Assembly: GCA_039978075.1 (NCBI GenBank) | Contig: JBDWCA010000002.1 | Coordinates: 1,054,001-1,118,000, forward strand | Direction: 5' to 3' | DNA length: 64,000 bases | Origin: Anderseniella sp039978075 | GTDB lineage: Bacteria; Pseudomonadota; Alphaproteobacteria; Rhizobiales; Aestuariivirgaceae | Part shown: in pieces, positions 15,341-24,616 of the stretch | Position numbering within the stretch: position 1 is the stretch's first letter | Layout: each line of letters starts with the position of its first letter | Translations under genes and position numbers: made by a program | Notes under the pieces: generated by a model | What the model was told of the DNA's origin: nothing | The model's database searches: none | Seen by the model: only the letters and a program-made list of their open reading frames with translations

Positions 15341-17497
15341 CTATTCCGCTGCTTCCTGCGAATAACCAAGCTTGGCATTCAGCTTGGTGAGCAGGCGCAT
15401 GGCGGCTTCCGCGATGACCGTGCCGGGTGGAAAGATGACAGCGGCTCCCATGTCGGTGAGCGCCTCGAAATCCTGTGGCGGTACCACGCCGCCGACCGCG
15501 ATCATGATGTCAGTGCGGCCTTCCGCTTCCAGTGCGGCCCGTAAGGCGGGCACCAAGGTGAGGTGGCCGGCGGTCAGCGATGAAACACCGACAACATGAA
15601 CATTGTTTTGCACCGCCTGACGGGCAACTTCCTCGGGTGTTGAAAACAGTGGCCCGATGTCCACCTGGAACCCGATGTCGGCAAACGCCGTTGCAATGAC
15701 CTTCTGGCCGCGGTCATGGCCATCCTGGCCCATCTTGGCGACAAGAATCCGGGGTTTGCGGCCATCGGTTTCCTCAAATGCGTCCACCATGGCCTGTGCC
15801 CTGGCGGCGCTTTCCGACTTGTCGCCTAGTGCCTTGCGATAGACGCCTTCAATAACGTGGGTCTTGGCCACATGCCGTTTCCACACTTTCTCAAGCGCCA
15901 GCGAGATTTCGCCGACTGTCGCCTTGGCGCGTCCCGCATCGACAGCGGCTGCCAGCAGATTGCCGTCGCCGGATTTTGCAATCCGGGTCAGGTCTGCGAG
16001 CTTTTCCGTCACTTGAGCGTCGTCGCGCTCGGCTTTCAGGCGCGCCAGCTTGTCCAGTTGCTGGGTCCGCACGGAAGAATTGTTGACCTTCAGAATATCG
16101 ATCTCGGCTTCATCACTGGCGAGATATTTGTTGATGCCGACAACGGTCTGCTCACCGGAATCGATGCGTGCCTGGGTGCGCGCAGCCGCTTCCTCGATCC
16201 GCAGCTTGGGCAGGCCCTGTGAAATGGCTTCGGCCATGCCGCCGAGATTTTCGATCTCTTCAATATGAGCCCAGGCCTTTGCAGCCAGGTCGGCTGTCAG
16301 GCGCTCGACATAGTAGCTGCCGCCCCAGGGATCGGCGACCCGGCAGGTGCCGGCTTCCTGTTGCAGGAACAATTGCGTGTTGCGGGCAATGCGGGCTGAA
16401 AAATCCGTTGGCAGCGCCAGGGCTTCATCCAGTGCGTTGGTGTGCAGCGACTGGGTGTGGCCCTGTGTGGCGGCCATGGCTTCAATGCAGGTGCGCCCGA
16501 CATTGTTGAATACGTCCTGCGCCGTCAGAGACCAACCCGACGTCTGGCAGTGAGTGCGCAGCGACAGAGAGCGATCACTTTGCGGGTTGAACTCTTTCAT
16601 CAGCTTGGCCCACAACATGCGCGCCGCACGCATCTTGGCGATCTCCATGAAATAGTTCATGCCGATGGCCCAGAAGAACGAAAGTCTCGGCGCAAACTTG
16701 TCGATGGGCAGGCCAGCCGCCACGCCGGCGCGGGCATACTCGACCCCGTCGGCGAGTGTGTAGGCAAGCTCCAGGTCCGCCGTGGCACCGGCTTCCTGCA
16801 TGTGATAGCCAGAGATCGAGATCGAGTTGAACTTCGGCATGTTCTGCGAGGTGTAGGCAAAGATGTCGGAGATGATACGCATCGACCGGCTTGGCGGGTA
16901 GATATAGGTGTTGCGCACCATGAACTCTTTCAGGATGTCATTCTGAATGGTGCCGGTCAGCTTTTCCGGCGCCACGCCCTGTTCTTCTGCCGCCACGATG
17001 TAAAGCGCCAGTATCGGCAGGACGGCGCCGTTCATGGTCATTGACACCGACATCTGGTCGAGCGGGATGCGGTCAAACAGGGTGCGCATGTCATAGATGG
17101 AGTCAATCGCCACACCCGCCATGCCGACATCGCCTGAAACCCTCGGATGATCGGAATCATAGCCGCGATGGGTCGCGAGATCGAAGGCGATCGACAGGCC
17201 TTTCTGTCCGGCCGCCAGATTACGGCGGTAAAACGCGTTGGAATCCTCAGCCGTGGAGAAGCCTGCATACTGGCGAATGGTCCACGGCTGGGTGGCATAC
17301 ATGGCGGGGTAGGGCCCGCGCAGATAAGGCGCCGCACCCGGCCAGGTGTTCAGGAAATCGAGACCTGCCACGTCTGATGCATGGTAGGCAGATTTGACAT
17401 CGATGCCTTCCGGTGTCGCGAAGGTTTGCGTCTCCTGTCTGCCGGAACCGGTTGGCAGGTCAAAACTGAATTCAGAAAAATCCGGCAATGTGCTCAT
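15341..17497 (-). CDS. mutB: Methylmalonyl-CoA mutase, large (catalytic) subunit
   Basis: 718 aa, full length. The N-terminal TIM barrel binds the CoA ester ('GPYPAMYATQPWTIRQYAGFS' region near 80-100). The C-terminal B12 domain has the DxHxxG cobalamin ligand in 'GQDGHDRGQKVI' near residue 600, followed by 'GVSSLTAGH' and the glycine-rich end. It interconverts (R)-methylmalonyl-CoA and succinyl-CoA in propionate, valine and isoleucine breakdown or in the ethylmalonyl-CoA pathway. It overlaps the upstream small subunit gene by four bases. No epimerase or MeaB chaperone gene is adjacent. Confidence 0.95.
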   Translation of the reverse strand: MSTLPDFSEFSFDLPTGSGRQETQTFATPEGIDVKSAYHASDVAGLDFLNTWPGAAPYLRGPYPAMYATQPWTIRQYAGFSTAEDSNAFYRRNLAAGQKGLSIAFDLATHRGYDSDHPRVSGDVGMAGVAIDSIYDMRTLFDRIPLDQMSVSMTMNGAVLPILALYIVAAEEQGVAPEKLTGTIQNDILKEFMVRNTYIYPPSRSMRIISDIFAYTSQNMPKFNSISISGYHMQEAGATADLELAYTLADGVEYARAGVAAGLPIDKFAPRLSFFWAIGMNYFMEIAKMRAARMLWAKLMKEFNPQSDRSLSLRTHCQTSGWSLTAQDVFNNVGRTCIEAMAATQGHTQSLHTNALDEALALPTDFSARIARNTQLFLQQEAGTCRVADPWGGSYYVERLTADLAAKAWAHIEEIENLGGMAEAISQGLPKLRIEEAAARTQARIDSGEQTVVGINKYLASDEAEIDILKVNNSSVRTQQLDKLARLKAERDDAQVTEKLADLTRIAKSGDGNLLAAAVDAGRAKATVGEISLALEKVWKRHVAKTHVIEGVYRKALGDKSESAARAQAMVDAFEETDGRKPRILVAKMGQDGHDRGQKVIATAFADIGFQVDIGPLFSTPEEVARQAVQNNVHVVGVSSLTAGHLTLVPALRAALEAEGRTDIMIAVGGVVPPQDFEALTDMGAAVIFPPGTVIAEAAMRLLTKLNAKLGYSQEAAE

Positions 17498-19356
17498 GAT
17501 GCCTCTCCTGTAGCCAGTATGGAAAGTTCGTTCAGCAGCTCCAGCATATCTTGCCCGGCATGGACAAACCGTTGAACCCCGGCGGCTGTCAGCGACGCTT
17601 CCATCTCTCCCGGTTTGCCGGCCATCATAATGTATGTCGCGCCTTGTTGCGCAAGCGACCGGGCCGCCTCTTCTGCTTCACCGGAGTAAACGGCATCGGA
17701 GGAGCAGATACAGGAGATGTTCAGTTTGCTGGCGGCCAGTTCGTCCGGTGGTCCGGTGACAACGTCAACACCGCCTGACGCGAGCAGGTTGCTCATCCAG
17801 GTGGCGCGCACCGTGAAGTCGGCAGGTTTCCCCAGCACAGCAAGGAACACGGTTGGCCGGGTTCCTGTGTCAGATAGTACGGCATCGCTGGTATCGCGGA
17901 GCGCCTCAAAGCCCTCACTCAGGCGGTGCTGCTGCAAGGCTTTGCAGGTTTCCATGCCGGCTGCCGGGGCGGCGTCACCGATTTTCCAGTCAGCCGGAAC
18001 GTACATATCCAGCGTCTTGTTCGGCGCTTCGTTGAGGTTTGGGAATTCAGATACACCGGTAAGCGACATCTTGCGCCGGGCAATGTTTTTGTCGCGCGCA
18101 ATCCGGACATCCGCAATCATTGCCTGTACTTTGCCGTCTGTCAGTGCTGCCATCATGCCGCCGTGAGCTTCAATGATCTGGAAAACGGACCATGCAGAGC
18201 GGGCCAGTTCATGAGTGAGATCTTCAACATGGCCGGAACCGGCTGTTGCATCGCGCACCCGGCCAACGCGGGATTCTTCCAGCAGCAGGGATTGTACATT
18301 ACGCGCCATGCGCCGGGCGAAGCCGTCGGGAAGCCCCAGCGCATGGGTGAACGGCAGGACGCTGACACTGTCCGCACCGCCAATACCGGCGGCAAAACTG
18401 GCTGTTGTTGCGCGCAGCAGGTTCACGTGCGGATCGCGTTTTGACATCATTCGCGCAGCGGTTTCAACGTGAAGGGTGACAGGTGTCGGAGCCAGTCCTG
18501 ACACGTCCAGCAGTCTTGCCCACAACAACCTCGCGGCACGCAGTTTGGCAATGGTGACAAACTGGTCAGCGTCCGTCGTCAGCATCATGGACATACGCGG
18601 TGCTACATCCGCCGGTGTAATGCCGCCTGCCTCCAGCATGCGCAAATAGTCAACTGCTGTTGCAAGCGCAAATCCCAGTTCCTGTGCCTCGGAACACCCG
18701 GCCCCGTGATATACGCGGGCATCGGCCTGTGCCACCGGTCCCTGATGATCCATGCCGGTGGCCAGTGTGAACATCTCGCCAAACCGGCGCGACAGTTCGC
18801 TGCGTTCGGTCACCTTGCCGCCATGCGCATATGCGCCGAGGGGATCAAGGCCGAGCGTCAGGCTGCAGCGTGACAGGTCAAGCCGCCTGCGCTTGTACTC
18901 GTCGAGCACCACAAGCGCGAGGTCGCGCCCGTGCCTCCCGCCATCAAGCCGTAGATCAATCAGGTCCAGTTCGACACCTTCAAACAGTCGCTGCACGGAG
19001 CGGACGTCGGTAACTGCAACACCTGACGCACCCGCAGATATGCTGCCCGGCAGGACCAGTGAGATACCGCTGGCTCCGTTCATCAGGTCGTCGAGCATCT
19101 GGGTGTTGGCGGCAGCTATCTCCGGTATGTCGGAGCGTTGCACAAGCGTCCAGGCATCCGCAGCGGCCCGCGCGGGGGCGGCAGGCAACGGAGTTGCATT
19201 TTCTGCTGCGCCGTAAACCGGTTCGATAACGATACCGTCCGCCGTACGGGTTCGCAGGGTCTCGTACGACTTAGCCTTCAGGCTCGCATCGACAAGCGCG
19301 CGCCAGTCGTCGCGTTCAAGGGCGGGGAACTCATCTGCCAGTTTCAACTCGCTCAT
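17494..19356 (-). CDS. mutA: Methylmalonyl-CoA mutase, small (structural) subunit
   Basis: 620 aa. Same barrel-plus-B12-fold layout as the large subunit but without the DxHxxG cobalamin ligand, as expected for the non-catalytic partner. It is first in the two-gene operon and ends in an ATGA overlap with mutB, which favours 1:1 synthesis of the heterodimer. Many rhizobia carry a single large homologue instead; the presence of a heterodimer here is a lineage marker worth noting. Confidence 0.9.
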   Translation of the reverse strand: MSELKLADEFPALERDDWRALVDASLKAKSYETLRTRTADGIVIEPVYGAAENATPLPAAPARAAADAWTLVQRSDIPEIAAANTQMLDDLMNGASGISLVLPGSISAGASGVAVTDVRSVQRLFEGVELDLIDLRLDGGRHGRDLALVVLDEYKRRRLDLSRCSLTLGLDPLGAYAHGGKVTERSELSRRFGEMFTLATGMDHQGPVAQADARVYHGAGCSEAQELGFALATAVDYLRMLEAGGITPADVAPRMSMMLTTDADQFVTIAKLRAARLLWARLLDVSGLAPTPVTLHVETAARMMSKRDPHVNLLRATTASFAAGIGGADSVSVLPFTHALGLPDGFARRMARNVQSLLLEESRVGRVRDATAGSGHVEDLTHELARSAWSVFQIIEAHGGMMAALTDGKVQAMIADVRIARDKNIARRKMSLTGVSEFPNLNEAPNKTLDMYVPADWKIGDAAPAAGMETCKALQQHRLSEGFEALRDTSDAVLSDTGTRPTVFLAVLGKPADFTVRATWMSNLLASGGVDVVTGPPDELAASKLNISCICSSDAVYSGEAEEAARSLAQQGATYIMMAGKPGEMEASLTAAGVQRFVHAGQDMLELLNELSILATGEAS

Positions 19357-19434
19357 CGTGCAGCCATATCCATTCGCATGTTGCGTTGCACAATTTTGTA
19401 GCGCAGCGTCCCGCTTTCTGCAAATCGACTTTCG

Positions 19435-19824
19435 TCAAAGGTATCCCGAAATTCCCGGAATCGAATTGGCGACATCTTTTACAAGGTCTTCGCCGGCCTT
19501 TTCCTTGGCATAACCCAGGGTTTCCTTACCGAGCACCTTGATCTGATCCATGCTGAGGCCCGTTGCCTGCAGCTTGCTGACAGCAGCCAGCGGCCCGCCC
19601 ATCAGCCCGCCACCGAGCATGCCCAGCAGCCCGCCACCGCGCGCGCCGTCACCGCCGTGCAGTTGCGCCAGTTCGCCGGCGCCCGGAATGGCGTCGAACA
19701 ATTGCGCCACCTTGGCCTTGTCACCCTGAGTCTTGACCAGTGACAGCATGATCCCGGTCGCCTTTTCAGCTGCATCCGGTGCGAGACCGGTTTTTTCAAC
19801 GATCCGGTCAATCAGATCCTGCAT
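19435..19824 (-). CDS. DUF2780-like small protein
   Basis: 129 aa. Helical N-terminus, a glycine-rich middle (residues about 57-78, 'GGDGARGGGLLGMLGGGLMGG'), and a C-terminal helix. The overall layout matches the DUF2780 (VcgC/VcgE-like) group. No function is known. It is a single gene, divergent from the HerA-like ATPase. Confidence 0.65.
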   Translation of the reverse strand: MQDLIDRIVEKTGLAPDAAEKATGIMLSLVKTQGDKAKVAQLFDAIPGAGELAQLHGGDGARGGGLLGMLGGGLMGGPLAAVSKLQATGLSMDQIKVLGKETLGYAKEKAGEDLVKDVANSIPGISGYL

Positions 19825-19926
19825 AAGTGTATTCCTTTTGGTATTTACAGGTTAGGCATTGCTCTTGCGAAGGTTGTATAGCAATTTCACGACACACCAA
19901 CAGTTTTGGCAGGCAGGTAGAATAAA

Positions 19927-21441
19927 ATGACCGATGGAACAGTTTTTCTGGGGACGAGCGAAAAACGCGAGGAGCTATTCCTGAAGCTCGCAAACCGCCA
20001 CGGCCTGATTACCGGCGCCACCGGTACCGGCAAGACGGTCACCCTGCAGATACTGGCGGAAGGATTTTCCGCCGCCGGTGTGCCGGTGTTTGCCGCAGAC
20101 GTCAAAGGCGACCTGTCTGGTATATCGCGCGAAGGCGAACCTAAGGATTTTCTGCTCAAACGGGCAAAGAAAATCGGCTTTGATGATTATGGTTTTGAAG
20201 CTTTTCCGACCATTTTCTGGGATCTGTTCGGCAAGCAGGGCCACCCCATCCGCACCACCATTACCGAAATGGGGCCATTGCTGATTTCGCGGCTGATGGG
20301 GCTGACTGATGCCCAGGAAGGCGCGCTCAATATTGCCTTCCGGATTGCCGATGAAGAAGGCCTGCTGTTGCTGGATCTGAAAGACCTGCGCGCCATGTTG
20401 TCGGAACTGGCCAATCGCGGCAGCGAGCTGACATCTGACTATGGCAATGTGAACCGCCGCACCATCGGCGCCATTCAGCGCCGGTTGATCGTGCTGGAAG
20501 AACAAGGTGGTGAAAACTTCTTTGGCGAACCGGCACTCGATATCAAGGACCTGATGCGCACCACGCGCGACGGGCGCGGTTTCATAAACATTCTTGCGGC
20601 CGACGAGTTGATGCAGTCACCGCAATTGTACGCCACCTTCCTGTTGTGGCTGATGTCGGAACTGTTTGAGGAAATGCCCGAGGTTGGCAATCCGGACAAA
20701 CCGAAGCTGGTGTTCTTTTTTGACGAAGCCCACCTGCTGTTCAATGAAGCGCCGAAGAGCCTTTTGACCAAGGTTGAACAGGTGGTGCGGCTGATCCGTT
20801 CGAAAGGGGTCGGCGTCTATTTCGTCACGCAGAACCCGCTTGATGTGCCCGACACGGTTCTGGCCCAGCTCGGCAACCGGGTGCAGCACGCGCTGCGCGC
20901 CTTTACCCCGCGCGACCAGAAGGCAGTCAAGGCTGCAGCTACCACGTTCCGCCAAAACCCGAAGTTCGACACCGAGGAAGTGATTACCCAGCTTGGCGTG
21001 GGTGAAGCGCTGATTTCCACGCTGGACCTGAAAGGTGTGCCGTCGATGGTTGAACGCACCCTGATCCGCCCGCCGTCAAGCCAGATGGGCCCGGTCATGC
21101 CGGCAGAGCGCACCCAGTCGGTCAAGAACAGCCCCGTCTATGGTTTGTATGATGAAGCTGTTGACCGGGATTCGGCTTTTGAAAAATTACGTGTGAAAGC
21201 AGAAAAAATCGCTGAACAGCAGCAGGCTGCTGCCGAGGCAAAGGAAAAGGCCAAGGCCAAAAAAGCAGCAGCCAAGAAGACGTCTTCACGGTCAAAGGGC
21301 CGCTCCAGGCGCACTGATTCCGCCACCGACCGGTTCGTCAAAAACATGGCCAGCACAGTTGGCCGACAGATCGGCAATATGCTGGTGCGTAACGGTGGAT
21401 CAATCGTGCGCGGAATTCTGGGCGGTCTGTTGAAGCGATAA
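19927..21441 (+). CDS. HerA-like ATPase (DUF853)
   Basis: 504 aa. Walker A at residues 30-37 (GATGTGKT) and Walker B 'LVFFFDEAHLLF' near 258-269 define a HerA/FtsK-type P-loop ATPase of the DUF853 family. The C-terminal 60 residues are rich in Lys, Ala, Arg and Ser and look unstructured and nucleic-acid binding. Members are common in Proteobacteria; a DNA or envelope role is suspected but not proven. No nuclease partner (NurA or Sir2) is adjacent, so it is unlikely to be part of a HerA defence system here. Confidence 0.85.
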   Translation: MTDGTVFLGTSEKREELFLKLANRHGLITGATGTGKTVTLQILAEGFSAAGVPVFAADVKGDLSGISREGEPKDFLLKRAKKIGFDDYGFEAFPTIFWDLFGKQGHPIRTTITEMGPLLISRLMGLTDAQEGALNIAFRIADEEGLLLLDLKDLRAMLSELANRGSELTSDYGNVNRRTIGAIQRRLIVLEEQGGENFFGEPALDIKDLMRTTRDGRGFINILAADELMQSPQLYATFLLWLMSELFEEMPEVGNPDKPKLVFFFDEAHLLFNEAPKSLLTKVEQVVRLIRSKGVGVYFVTQNPLDVPDTVLAQLGNRVQHALRAFTPRDQKAVKAAATTFRQNPKFDTEEVITQLGVGEALISTLDLKGVPSMVERTLIRPPSSQMGPVMPAERTQSVKNSPVYGLYDEAVDRDSAFEKLRVKAEKIAEQQQAAAEAKEKAKAKKAAAKKTSSRSKGRSRRTDSATDRFVKNMASTVGRQIGNMLVRNGGSIVRGILGGLLKR

Positions 21442-21453
21442 ACTTTCTGGAAC

Positions 21454-22755
21454 TCAGTTGTCCAGAATGATTGTATCGGCGATCTCGATGTCAAAGCCGG
21501 ACAGGCCGACATAATGGCGCGACCGGCTGGCAATCAGCCTGATCGACGTCACCGACAGATCGCGCAGGATTTGTGCGCCAAGCCCCACATCGCGCCAGCT
21601 TTCAGCCCGCGCACGCGACGACGCGGTGTCTTCATCAAGGTCCGGCTGGCCGAGTTTTGACGCCGGCACTCCAGCCACGCCTTCGCGCAGATAGATCAGG
21701 ATGCCGCAGCCTTCCTTGCGGAAAATCTCATACACTGCGTTCAACGTATCGCGGTTGCCCAGAACGTCTTCAACCAGGTCCTGTCGGTGCAGGCGAACCG
21801 GAATGTCCTTGCCGGATGACGTATCGCCATAAACCAGCGCCAGATGCTGAACCGGGTCGAACGAGGTCGAATAGGCAATGCCGTTGGCTGGTCCTGACGG
21901 GGTGTCCACCGGAAATTCGCTGTCGCGCTCAACCAGGCGTTCGCGCTGCTGGCGATAGGCGATGAGATCGGCCACGGAAATGATCTTGAAATCGTGTTCT
22001 CGGGCGAAATCCGTGACCTGCTGGCCGCGCTTGACCGTGCCGTCATCATTGACCAGTTCACAGATCACACCGACCGGCGGCTCGCCAGCCAACCGGGCCA
22101 GATCGACCGCCGCCTCGGTGTGTCCGGAGCGCATCAGCACGCCGCCGCGCTTGGCGATCAGCGGAAACACGTGGCCGGGACGGACAAAATCTTCAGCGTG
22201 TACGTTGGCATTTGCCAGTGCATGCACAGTGGCGCTGCGTTCCTTCGCCGAGATGCCGGTGGTCAGGCCTTCCTTGTAATCGATCGATACCGTAAACGCG
22301 GTGCCGAGCGGGGCGTCATTGTCCGACACCATGGGGTCCAGCTTGAGACGGCGGGCGTCTTCGCGCGTCATCGGCGCGCAGACAATGCCGGAGCCGTGGC
22401 GCACCATCATGGCCATCTGCTCGTTTGTGACCTTGGAGGCGGCAGCAATCAGGTCGCCTTCGTTTTCCCGGTCGTCATCGTCGACCACCACCACCATCTC
22501 GCCGGCCTTGATGGCCGCAATCGCGCTTGTAACGGTATCCAGCGAACTGGTCATGTCATGTTCTCCTTCAAGGTGCGGTGAAAAATCCACCGGCTTCACC
22601 TTGTCGCGGGTCAATATCTGTATTTTGACGGCAAGATCCAGCGACGGCGTGTCACCAGAGAGCAACTGCGAAATTCGCCCGGCGGAAATGTCCAGCGCGC
22701 GGGCAAATTTTGCCTTGGTGGTGTCGGTCTGCTTTAGCCATTCATCGAGTTTCAT
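21454..22755 (-). CDS. ribB: 3,4-dihydroxy-2-butanone-4-phosphate synthase with N-terminal HTH (RibBX type)
   Basis: 433 aa. Residues 1-65 form a Cro/XRE-like helix-turn-helix ('KAKFARALDISAGRISQLL'). Residues 68-275 are RibB, with the acidic active-site loop DDDDRENEGD; it makes DHBP from ribulose 5-phosphate for riboflavin synthesis. The C-terminal third has the GTP cyclohydrolase II fold but lacks the zinc cysteines (normally C-x10-C-x-C), so it is a degenerate RibX-type domain. The frame is continuous from HTH to RibB, but an excellent internal ribosome site (AAGGAG, 8 bases before ATG at 22554) would also yield RibBX alone. A palindrome lies just upstream of the HTH start. No FMN riboswitch is visible in the short leader. 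Confidence 0.85.
   Translation of the reverse strand: MKLDEWLKQTDTTKAKFARALDISAGRISQLLSGDTPSLDLAVKIQILTRDKVKPVDFSPHLEGEHDMTSSLDTVTSAIAAIKAGEMVVVVDDDDRENEGDLIAAASKVTNEQMAMMVRHGSGIVCAPMTREDARRLKLDPMVSDNDAPLGTAFTVSIDYKEGLTTGISAKERSATVHALANANVHAEDFVRPGHVFPLIAKRGGVLMRSGHTEAAVDLARLAGEPPVGVICELVNDDGTVKRGQQVTDFAREHDFKIISVADLIAYRQQRERLVERDSEFPVDTPSGPANGIAYSTSFDPVQHLALVYGDTSSGKDIPVRLHRQDLVEDVLGNRDTLNAVYEIFRKEGCGILIYLREGVAGVPASKLGQPDLDEDTASSRARAESWRDVGLGAQILRDLSVTSIRLIASRSRHYVGLSGFDIEIADTIILDN
22552..22568 (-). promoter_or_regulatory. Internal ribosome binding site before RibB domain
   Basis: On the minus strand AAGGAGAACATGACATG places GGAG eight bases before the ATG of 'MTSSLDTV', the natural N-terminus of RibB. 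It lies inside the open frame of the HTH-RibBX fusion. A one-base shift here would terminate the HTH frame at an overlapping TGA, which suggests how the two were once separate. Confidence 0.6.
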
Positions 22756-22764
22756 GATACAAGG

Positions 22765-22781
22765 CTTTAGCAGGGCTAAAG
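22765..22781. promoter_or_regulatory. Palindrome CTTTAGC-AGG-GCTAAAG upstream of HTH-RibBX
   Basis: A perfect 7-3-7 inverted repeat ends 10 bases from the start codon of the HTH-RibBX frame. It could be the operator of the fused HTH domain (autoregulation) or an RNA hairpin that limits ribosome access, since the start has no good Shine-Dalgarno sequence. It has no T-tract on either strand, so it is not a terminator. Confidence 0.5.
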
Positions 22782-22848
22782 GGTATGGGAAAGGAGATTG
22801 TGCACTGCCGGGCACAAAATACCACAGCCTGAGATCAGGTGAGCGACA

Positions 22849-23793
22849 TCAGGTCCGGCCACCCACGAGCTTGCGGGCGCGAGCCAGCAGGCGGCCGTCG
22901 GTAATAGCCAGGCCGATTGCAATTAGACCGAACCCGAGCCATGCCTCAAGCCCAAGCTGTTCACCAAGGAACGCGACGCCAAGGCCAATGGCAAATGGCG
23001 GGATCAACAGTGTTACAAGCATGAGGTTGGCAGCACCGGCACGCGCAAGAATGGCAAAATACAGCAGATACGCTATGGCGGTTGAAAAAATTGCCACTGA
23101 AATGAGCGACGCCCATACATTAGGGGAAAGGCTCAGGACAGGCAGGCCGTCCGACCAGATGGCGATCGGGATCATGAGAACGGTACTGCCGGTGAGCATG
23201 CCGAGCGCGTTCATCTCCGGCGCATTGTCGGACAGGGAGACTTTACCCCAAACACTTGCGAACGCGTAAGACAGGGATGCACCCAGAACGGCAAGCTGGG
23301 CGAGGTTCCTGAGGTCGAGATTCGTCAGAGCATCAAATCCCATAATCACGGCAACTCCAAACACGCCAAACACCGCGCCGATGATTTTTCGCGATGTGAG
23401 CGGTTCATCAATCAGCAGGAGACCAGAGACAACGGCCCCGAAAACAGCCGTTGTGCCATTGAGAATTGAGGCCAGACCGCTCTCGATTGTCTTCTGACCC
23501 CAGAAGATCAGCGAGAACGGTATGGCATTGTTCAAGGCACCCATGACCAGGTAAGCAAACCAGGTTTTCAGCGAGGTGGGGATTTTCGTTCCGCGCCACA
23601 AGACGACCAGCAGCAGCACAGGAACCGCCCAGAATACCCGATGCAGCGTTATGGTCAGCGGCGGCACTTCTGCAAGTGCAACCTCTGCAAAGAAGAAGGA
23701 CCCACCCCAGACTGCGGCCAGTGCCAGCAGTAACAGGCCGGATATCAGATCAATCGTGGGTGCTGTTTTTTTGGTCATCAGGCTTCGTCGCAT
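22849..23793 (-). CDS. EamA/DMT-family transporter
   Basis: 314 aa from the ATG at 23793 (AGGG five bases upstream). Ten membrane helices in two EamA repeats, with 'LAAVWGGSFFFAEVAL' in the first helix and 'LLIDEPLTSRKIIGAVFGVFGVA' around the middle. Substrate unknown. It is a third DMT carrier in the window, not close in sequence to the tandem pair at 12.5-14.3 kb, and it lies about 95 bp upstream of ribB; a flavin or precursor role is possible but unproven. Confidence 0.8.
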   Translation of the reverse strand: MRRSLMTKKTAPTIDLISGLLLLALAAVWGGSFFFAEVALAEVPPLTITLHRVFWAVPVLLLVVLWRGTKIPTSLKTWFAYLVMGALNNAIPFSLIFWGQKTIESGLASILNGTTAVFGAVVSGLLLIDEPLTSRKIIGAVFGVFGVAVIMGFDALTNLDLRNLAQLAVLGASLSYAFASVWGKVSLSDNAPEMNALGMLTGSTVLMIPIAIWSDGLPVLSLSPNVWASLISVAIFSTAIAYLLYFAILARAGAANLMLVTLLIPPFAIGLGVAFLGEQLGLEAWLGFGLIAIGLAITDGRLLARARKLVGGRT

Positions 23794-23870
23794 GAAACCC
23801 TGATGCAGACCACCCGTTTCCTGGGCCGGCTGACCACAATCGCCCGGCGCGACAATATTTCTGCGGGAGA

Positions 23871-23936
23871 AACAAAACCCCGCCAGAATGACGGGGCTTG
23901 CATTGCGGTCTGCGGAGCCAGTGCGACGGCTCCGCA
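23871..23936 (-). terminator. Tandem hairpins with U-tract downstream of sodB
   Basis: Reading the minus strand after sodB: first TGCGGAGCC-N8-GGCTCCGCA (9-bp perfect stem), then CCCCG-N9-CGGGG followed at once by TTTTGTTT. The second hairpin plus U-tract is a good rho-independent terminator for sodB. Confidence 0.65.
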
Positions 23937-23964
23937 ATCCTGATCAAAATGTCGCTTCCGCCGG

Positions 23965-24564
23965 TCAGGCAGCAGAATGCAACTGCTCGACATATTCCCA
24001 GTTCACCAGGTTGTCGAACCAGGCTTCCAGGTATTTCGGGCGCGCATTGCGGTAATCGATGTAATAGGAATGCTCCCACACATCGCAACCCAGGATCGGT
24101 GTAGCACCGTGCATCAGCGGGTTTTCGCCGTTTGCGGTTTTCATGACGGCAAGCTTGCCGTCCTTCACCGCAAGCCATGCCCAGCCGGAGCCGAACTGGG
24201 TAACGCCGGCATTGATGAAATCTGCGCGCATCTGGTCATAGCCACCAAGATCGCTGTCGACTGCGGCCTGCAGGGAACCCGGCAGGCTCTTGCCGCCGCC
24301 GTTTGGCTTCATCCAGTTCCAGAAGTGCAGGTGGTTGTAGTGCTGGCCGACATTGTTGACGAGGCCTGCATTGCCTTCTGAAAAAGCCGCCTTGCAGATG
24401 TCTTCCAGAGACTTGTCCGCATGAGGGGAGTCTTTCAGCAGGTTGCCGCCATTGGTGACGTAGGCCTGGTGATGCTTGTCGTGGTGAAACTCAAGTGTTT
24501 CCTTGGACATGTACGGACCAAGTGCATCATAGGCATAGGGGAGATCAGGAAGTTCGAGAGCCAT
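23965..24564 (-). CDS. sodB: Superoxide dismutase, Fe/Mn family
   Basis: 199 aa, normal length. Start chosen at 'MALELPDLPYAYD', which has GGAGG ten bases upstream. Metal ligands are visible: His27 (FHHDKHH), a second His in the 'VGQHYNHLHFW' helix, and Asp/His in 'DVWEHSYYIDY'. The 'TQFGSGWAWL' sequence points to the iron-type or cambialistic class. No signal peptide, so it works in the cytoplasm. It is followed by two hairpins and a U-tract. Confidence 0.95.
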   Translation of the reverse strand: MALELPDLPYAYDALGPYMSKETLEFHHDKHHQAYVTNGGNLLKDSPHADKSLEDICKAAFSEGNAGLVNNVGQHYNHLHFWNWMKPNGGGKSLPGSLQAAVDSDLGGYDQMRADFINAGVTQFGSGWAWLAVKDGKLAVMKTANGENPLMHGATPILGCDVWEHSYYIDYRNARPKYLEAWFDNLVNWEYVEQLHSAA

Positions 24565-24616
24565 TTTGGGTAAGCCTCCAGCTTTTTTAGAGTTATAGAG
24601 TTCCAGGGTCGAGACC

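Noticed and set aside
19927..21441. HerA ATPase as part of an antiphage HerA-nuclease or HerA-Sir2 system
   Set aside because: It is a DUF853 housekeeping-type protein and no nuclease or Sir2 gene is adjacent.
22755..22850. Possible FMN riboswitch upstream of ribB
   Set aside because: The leader is under 100 bp and lacks the conserved RFN element; only the palindrome is present.
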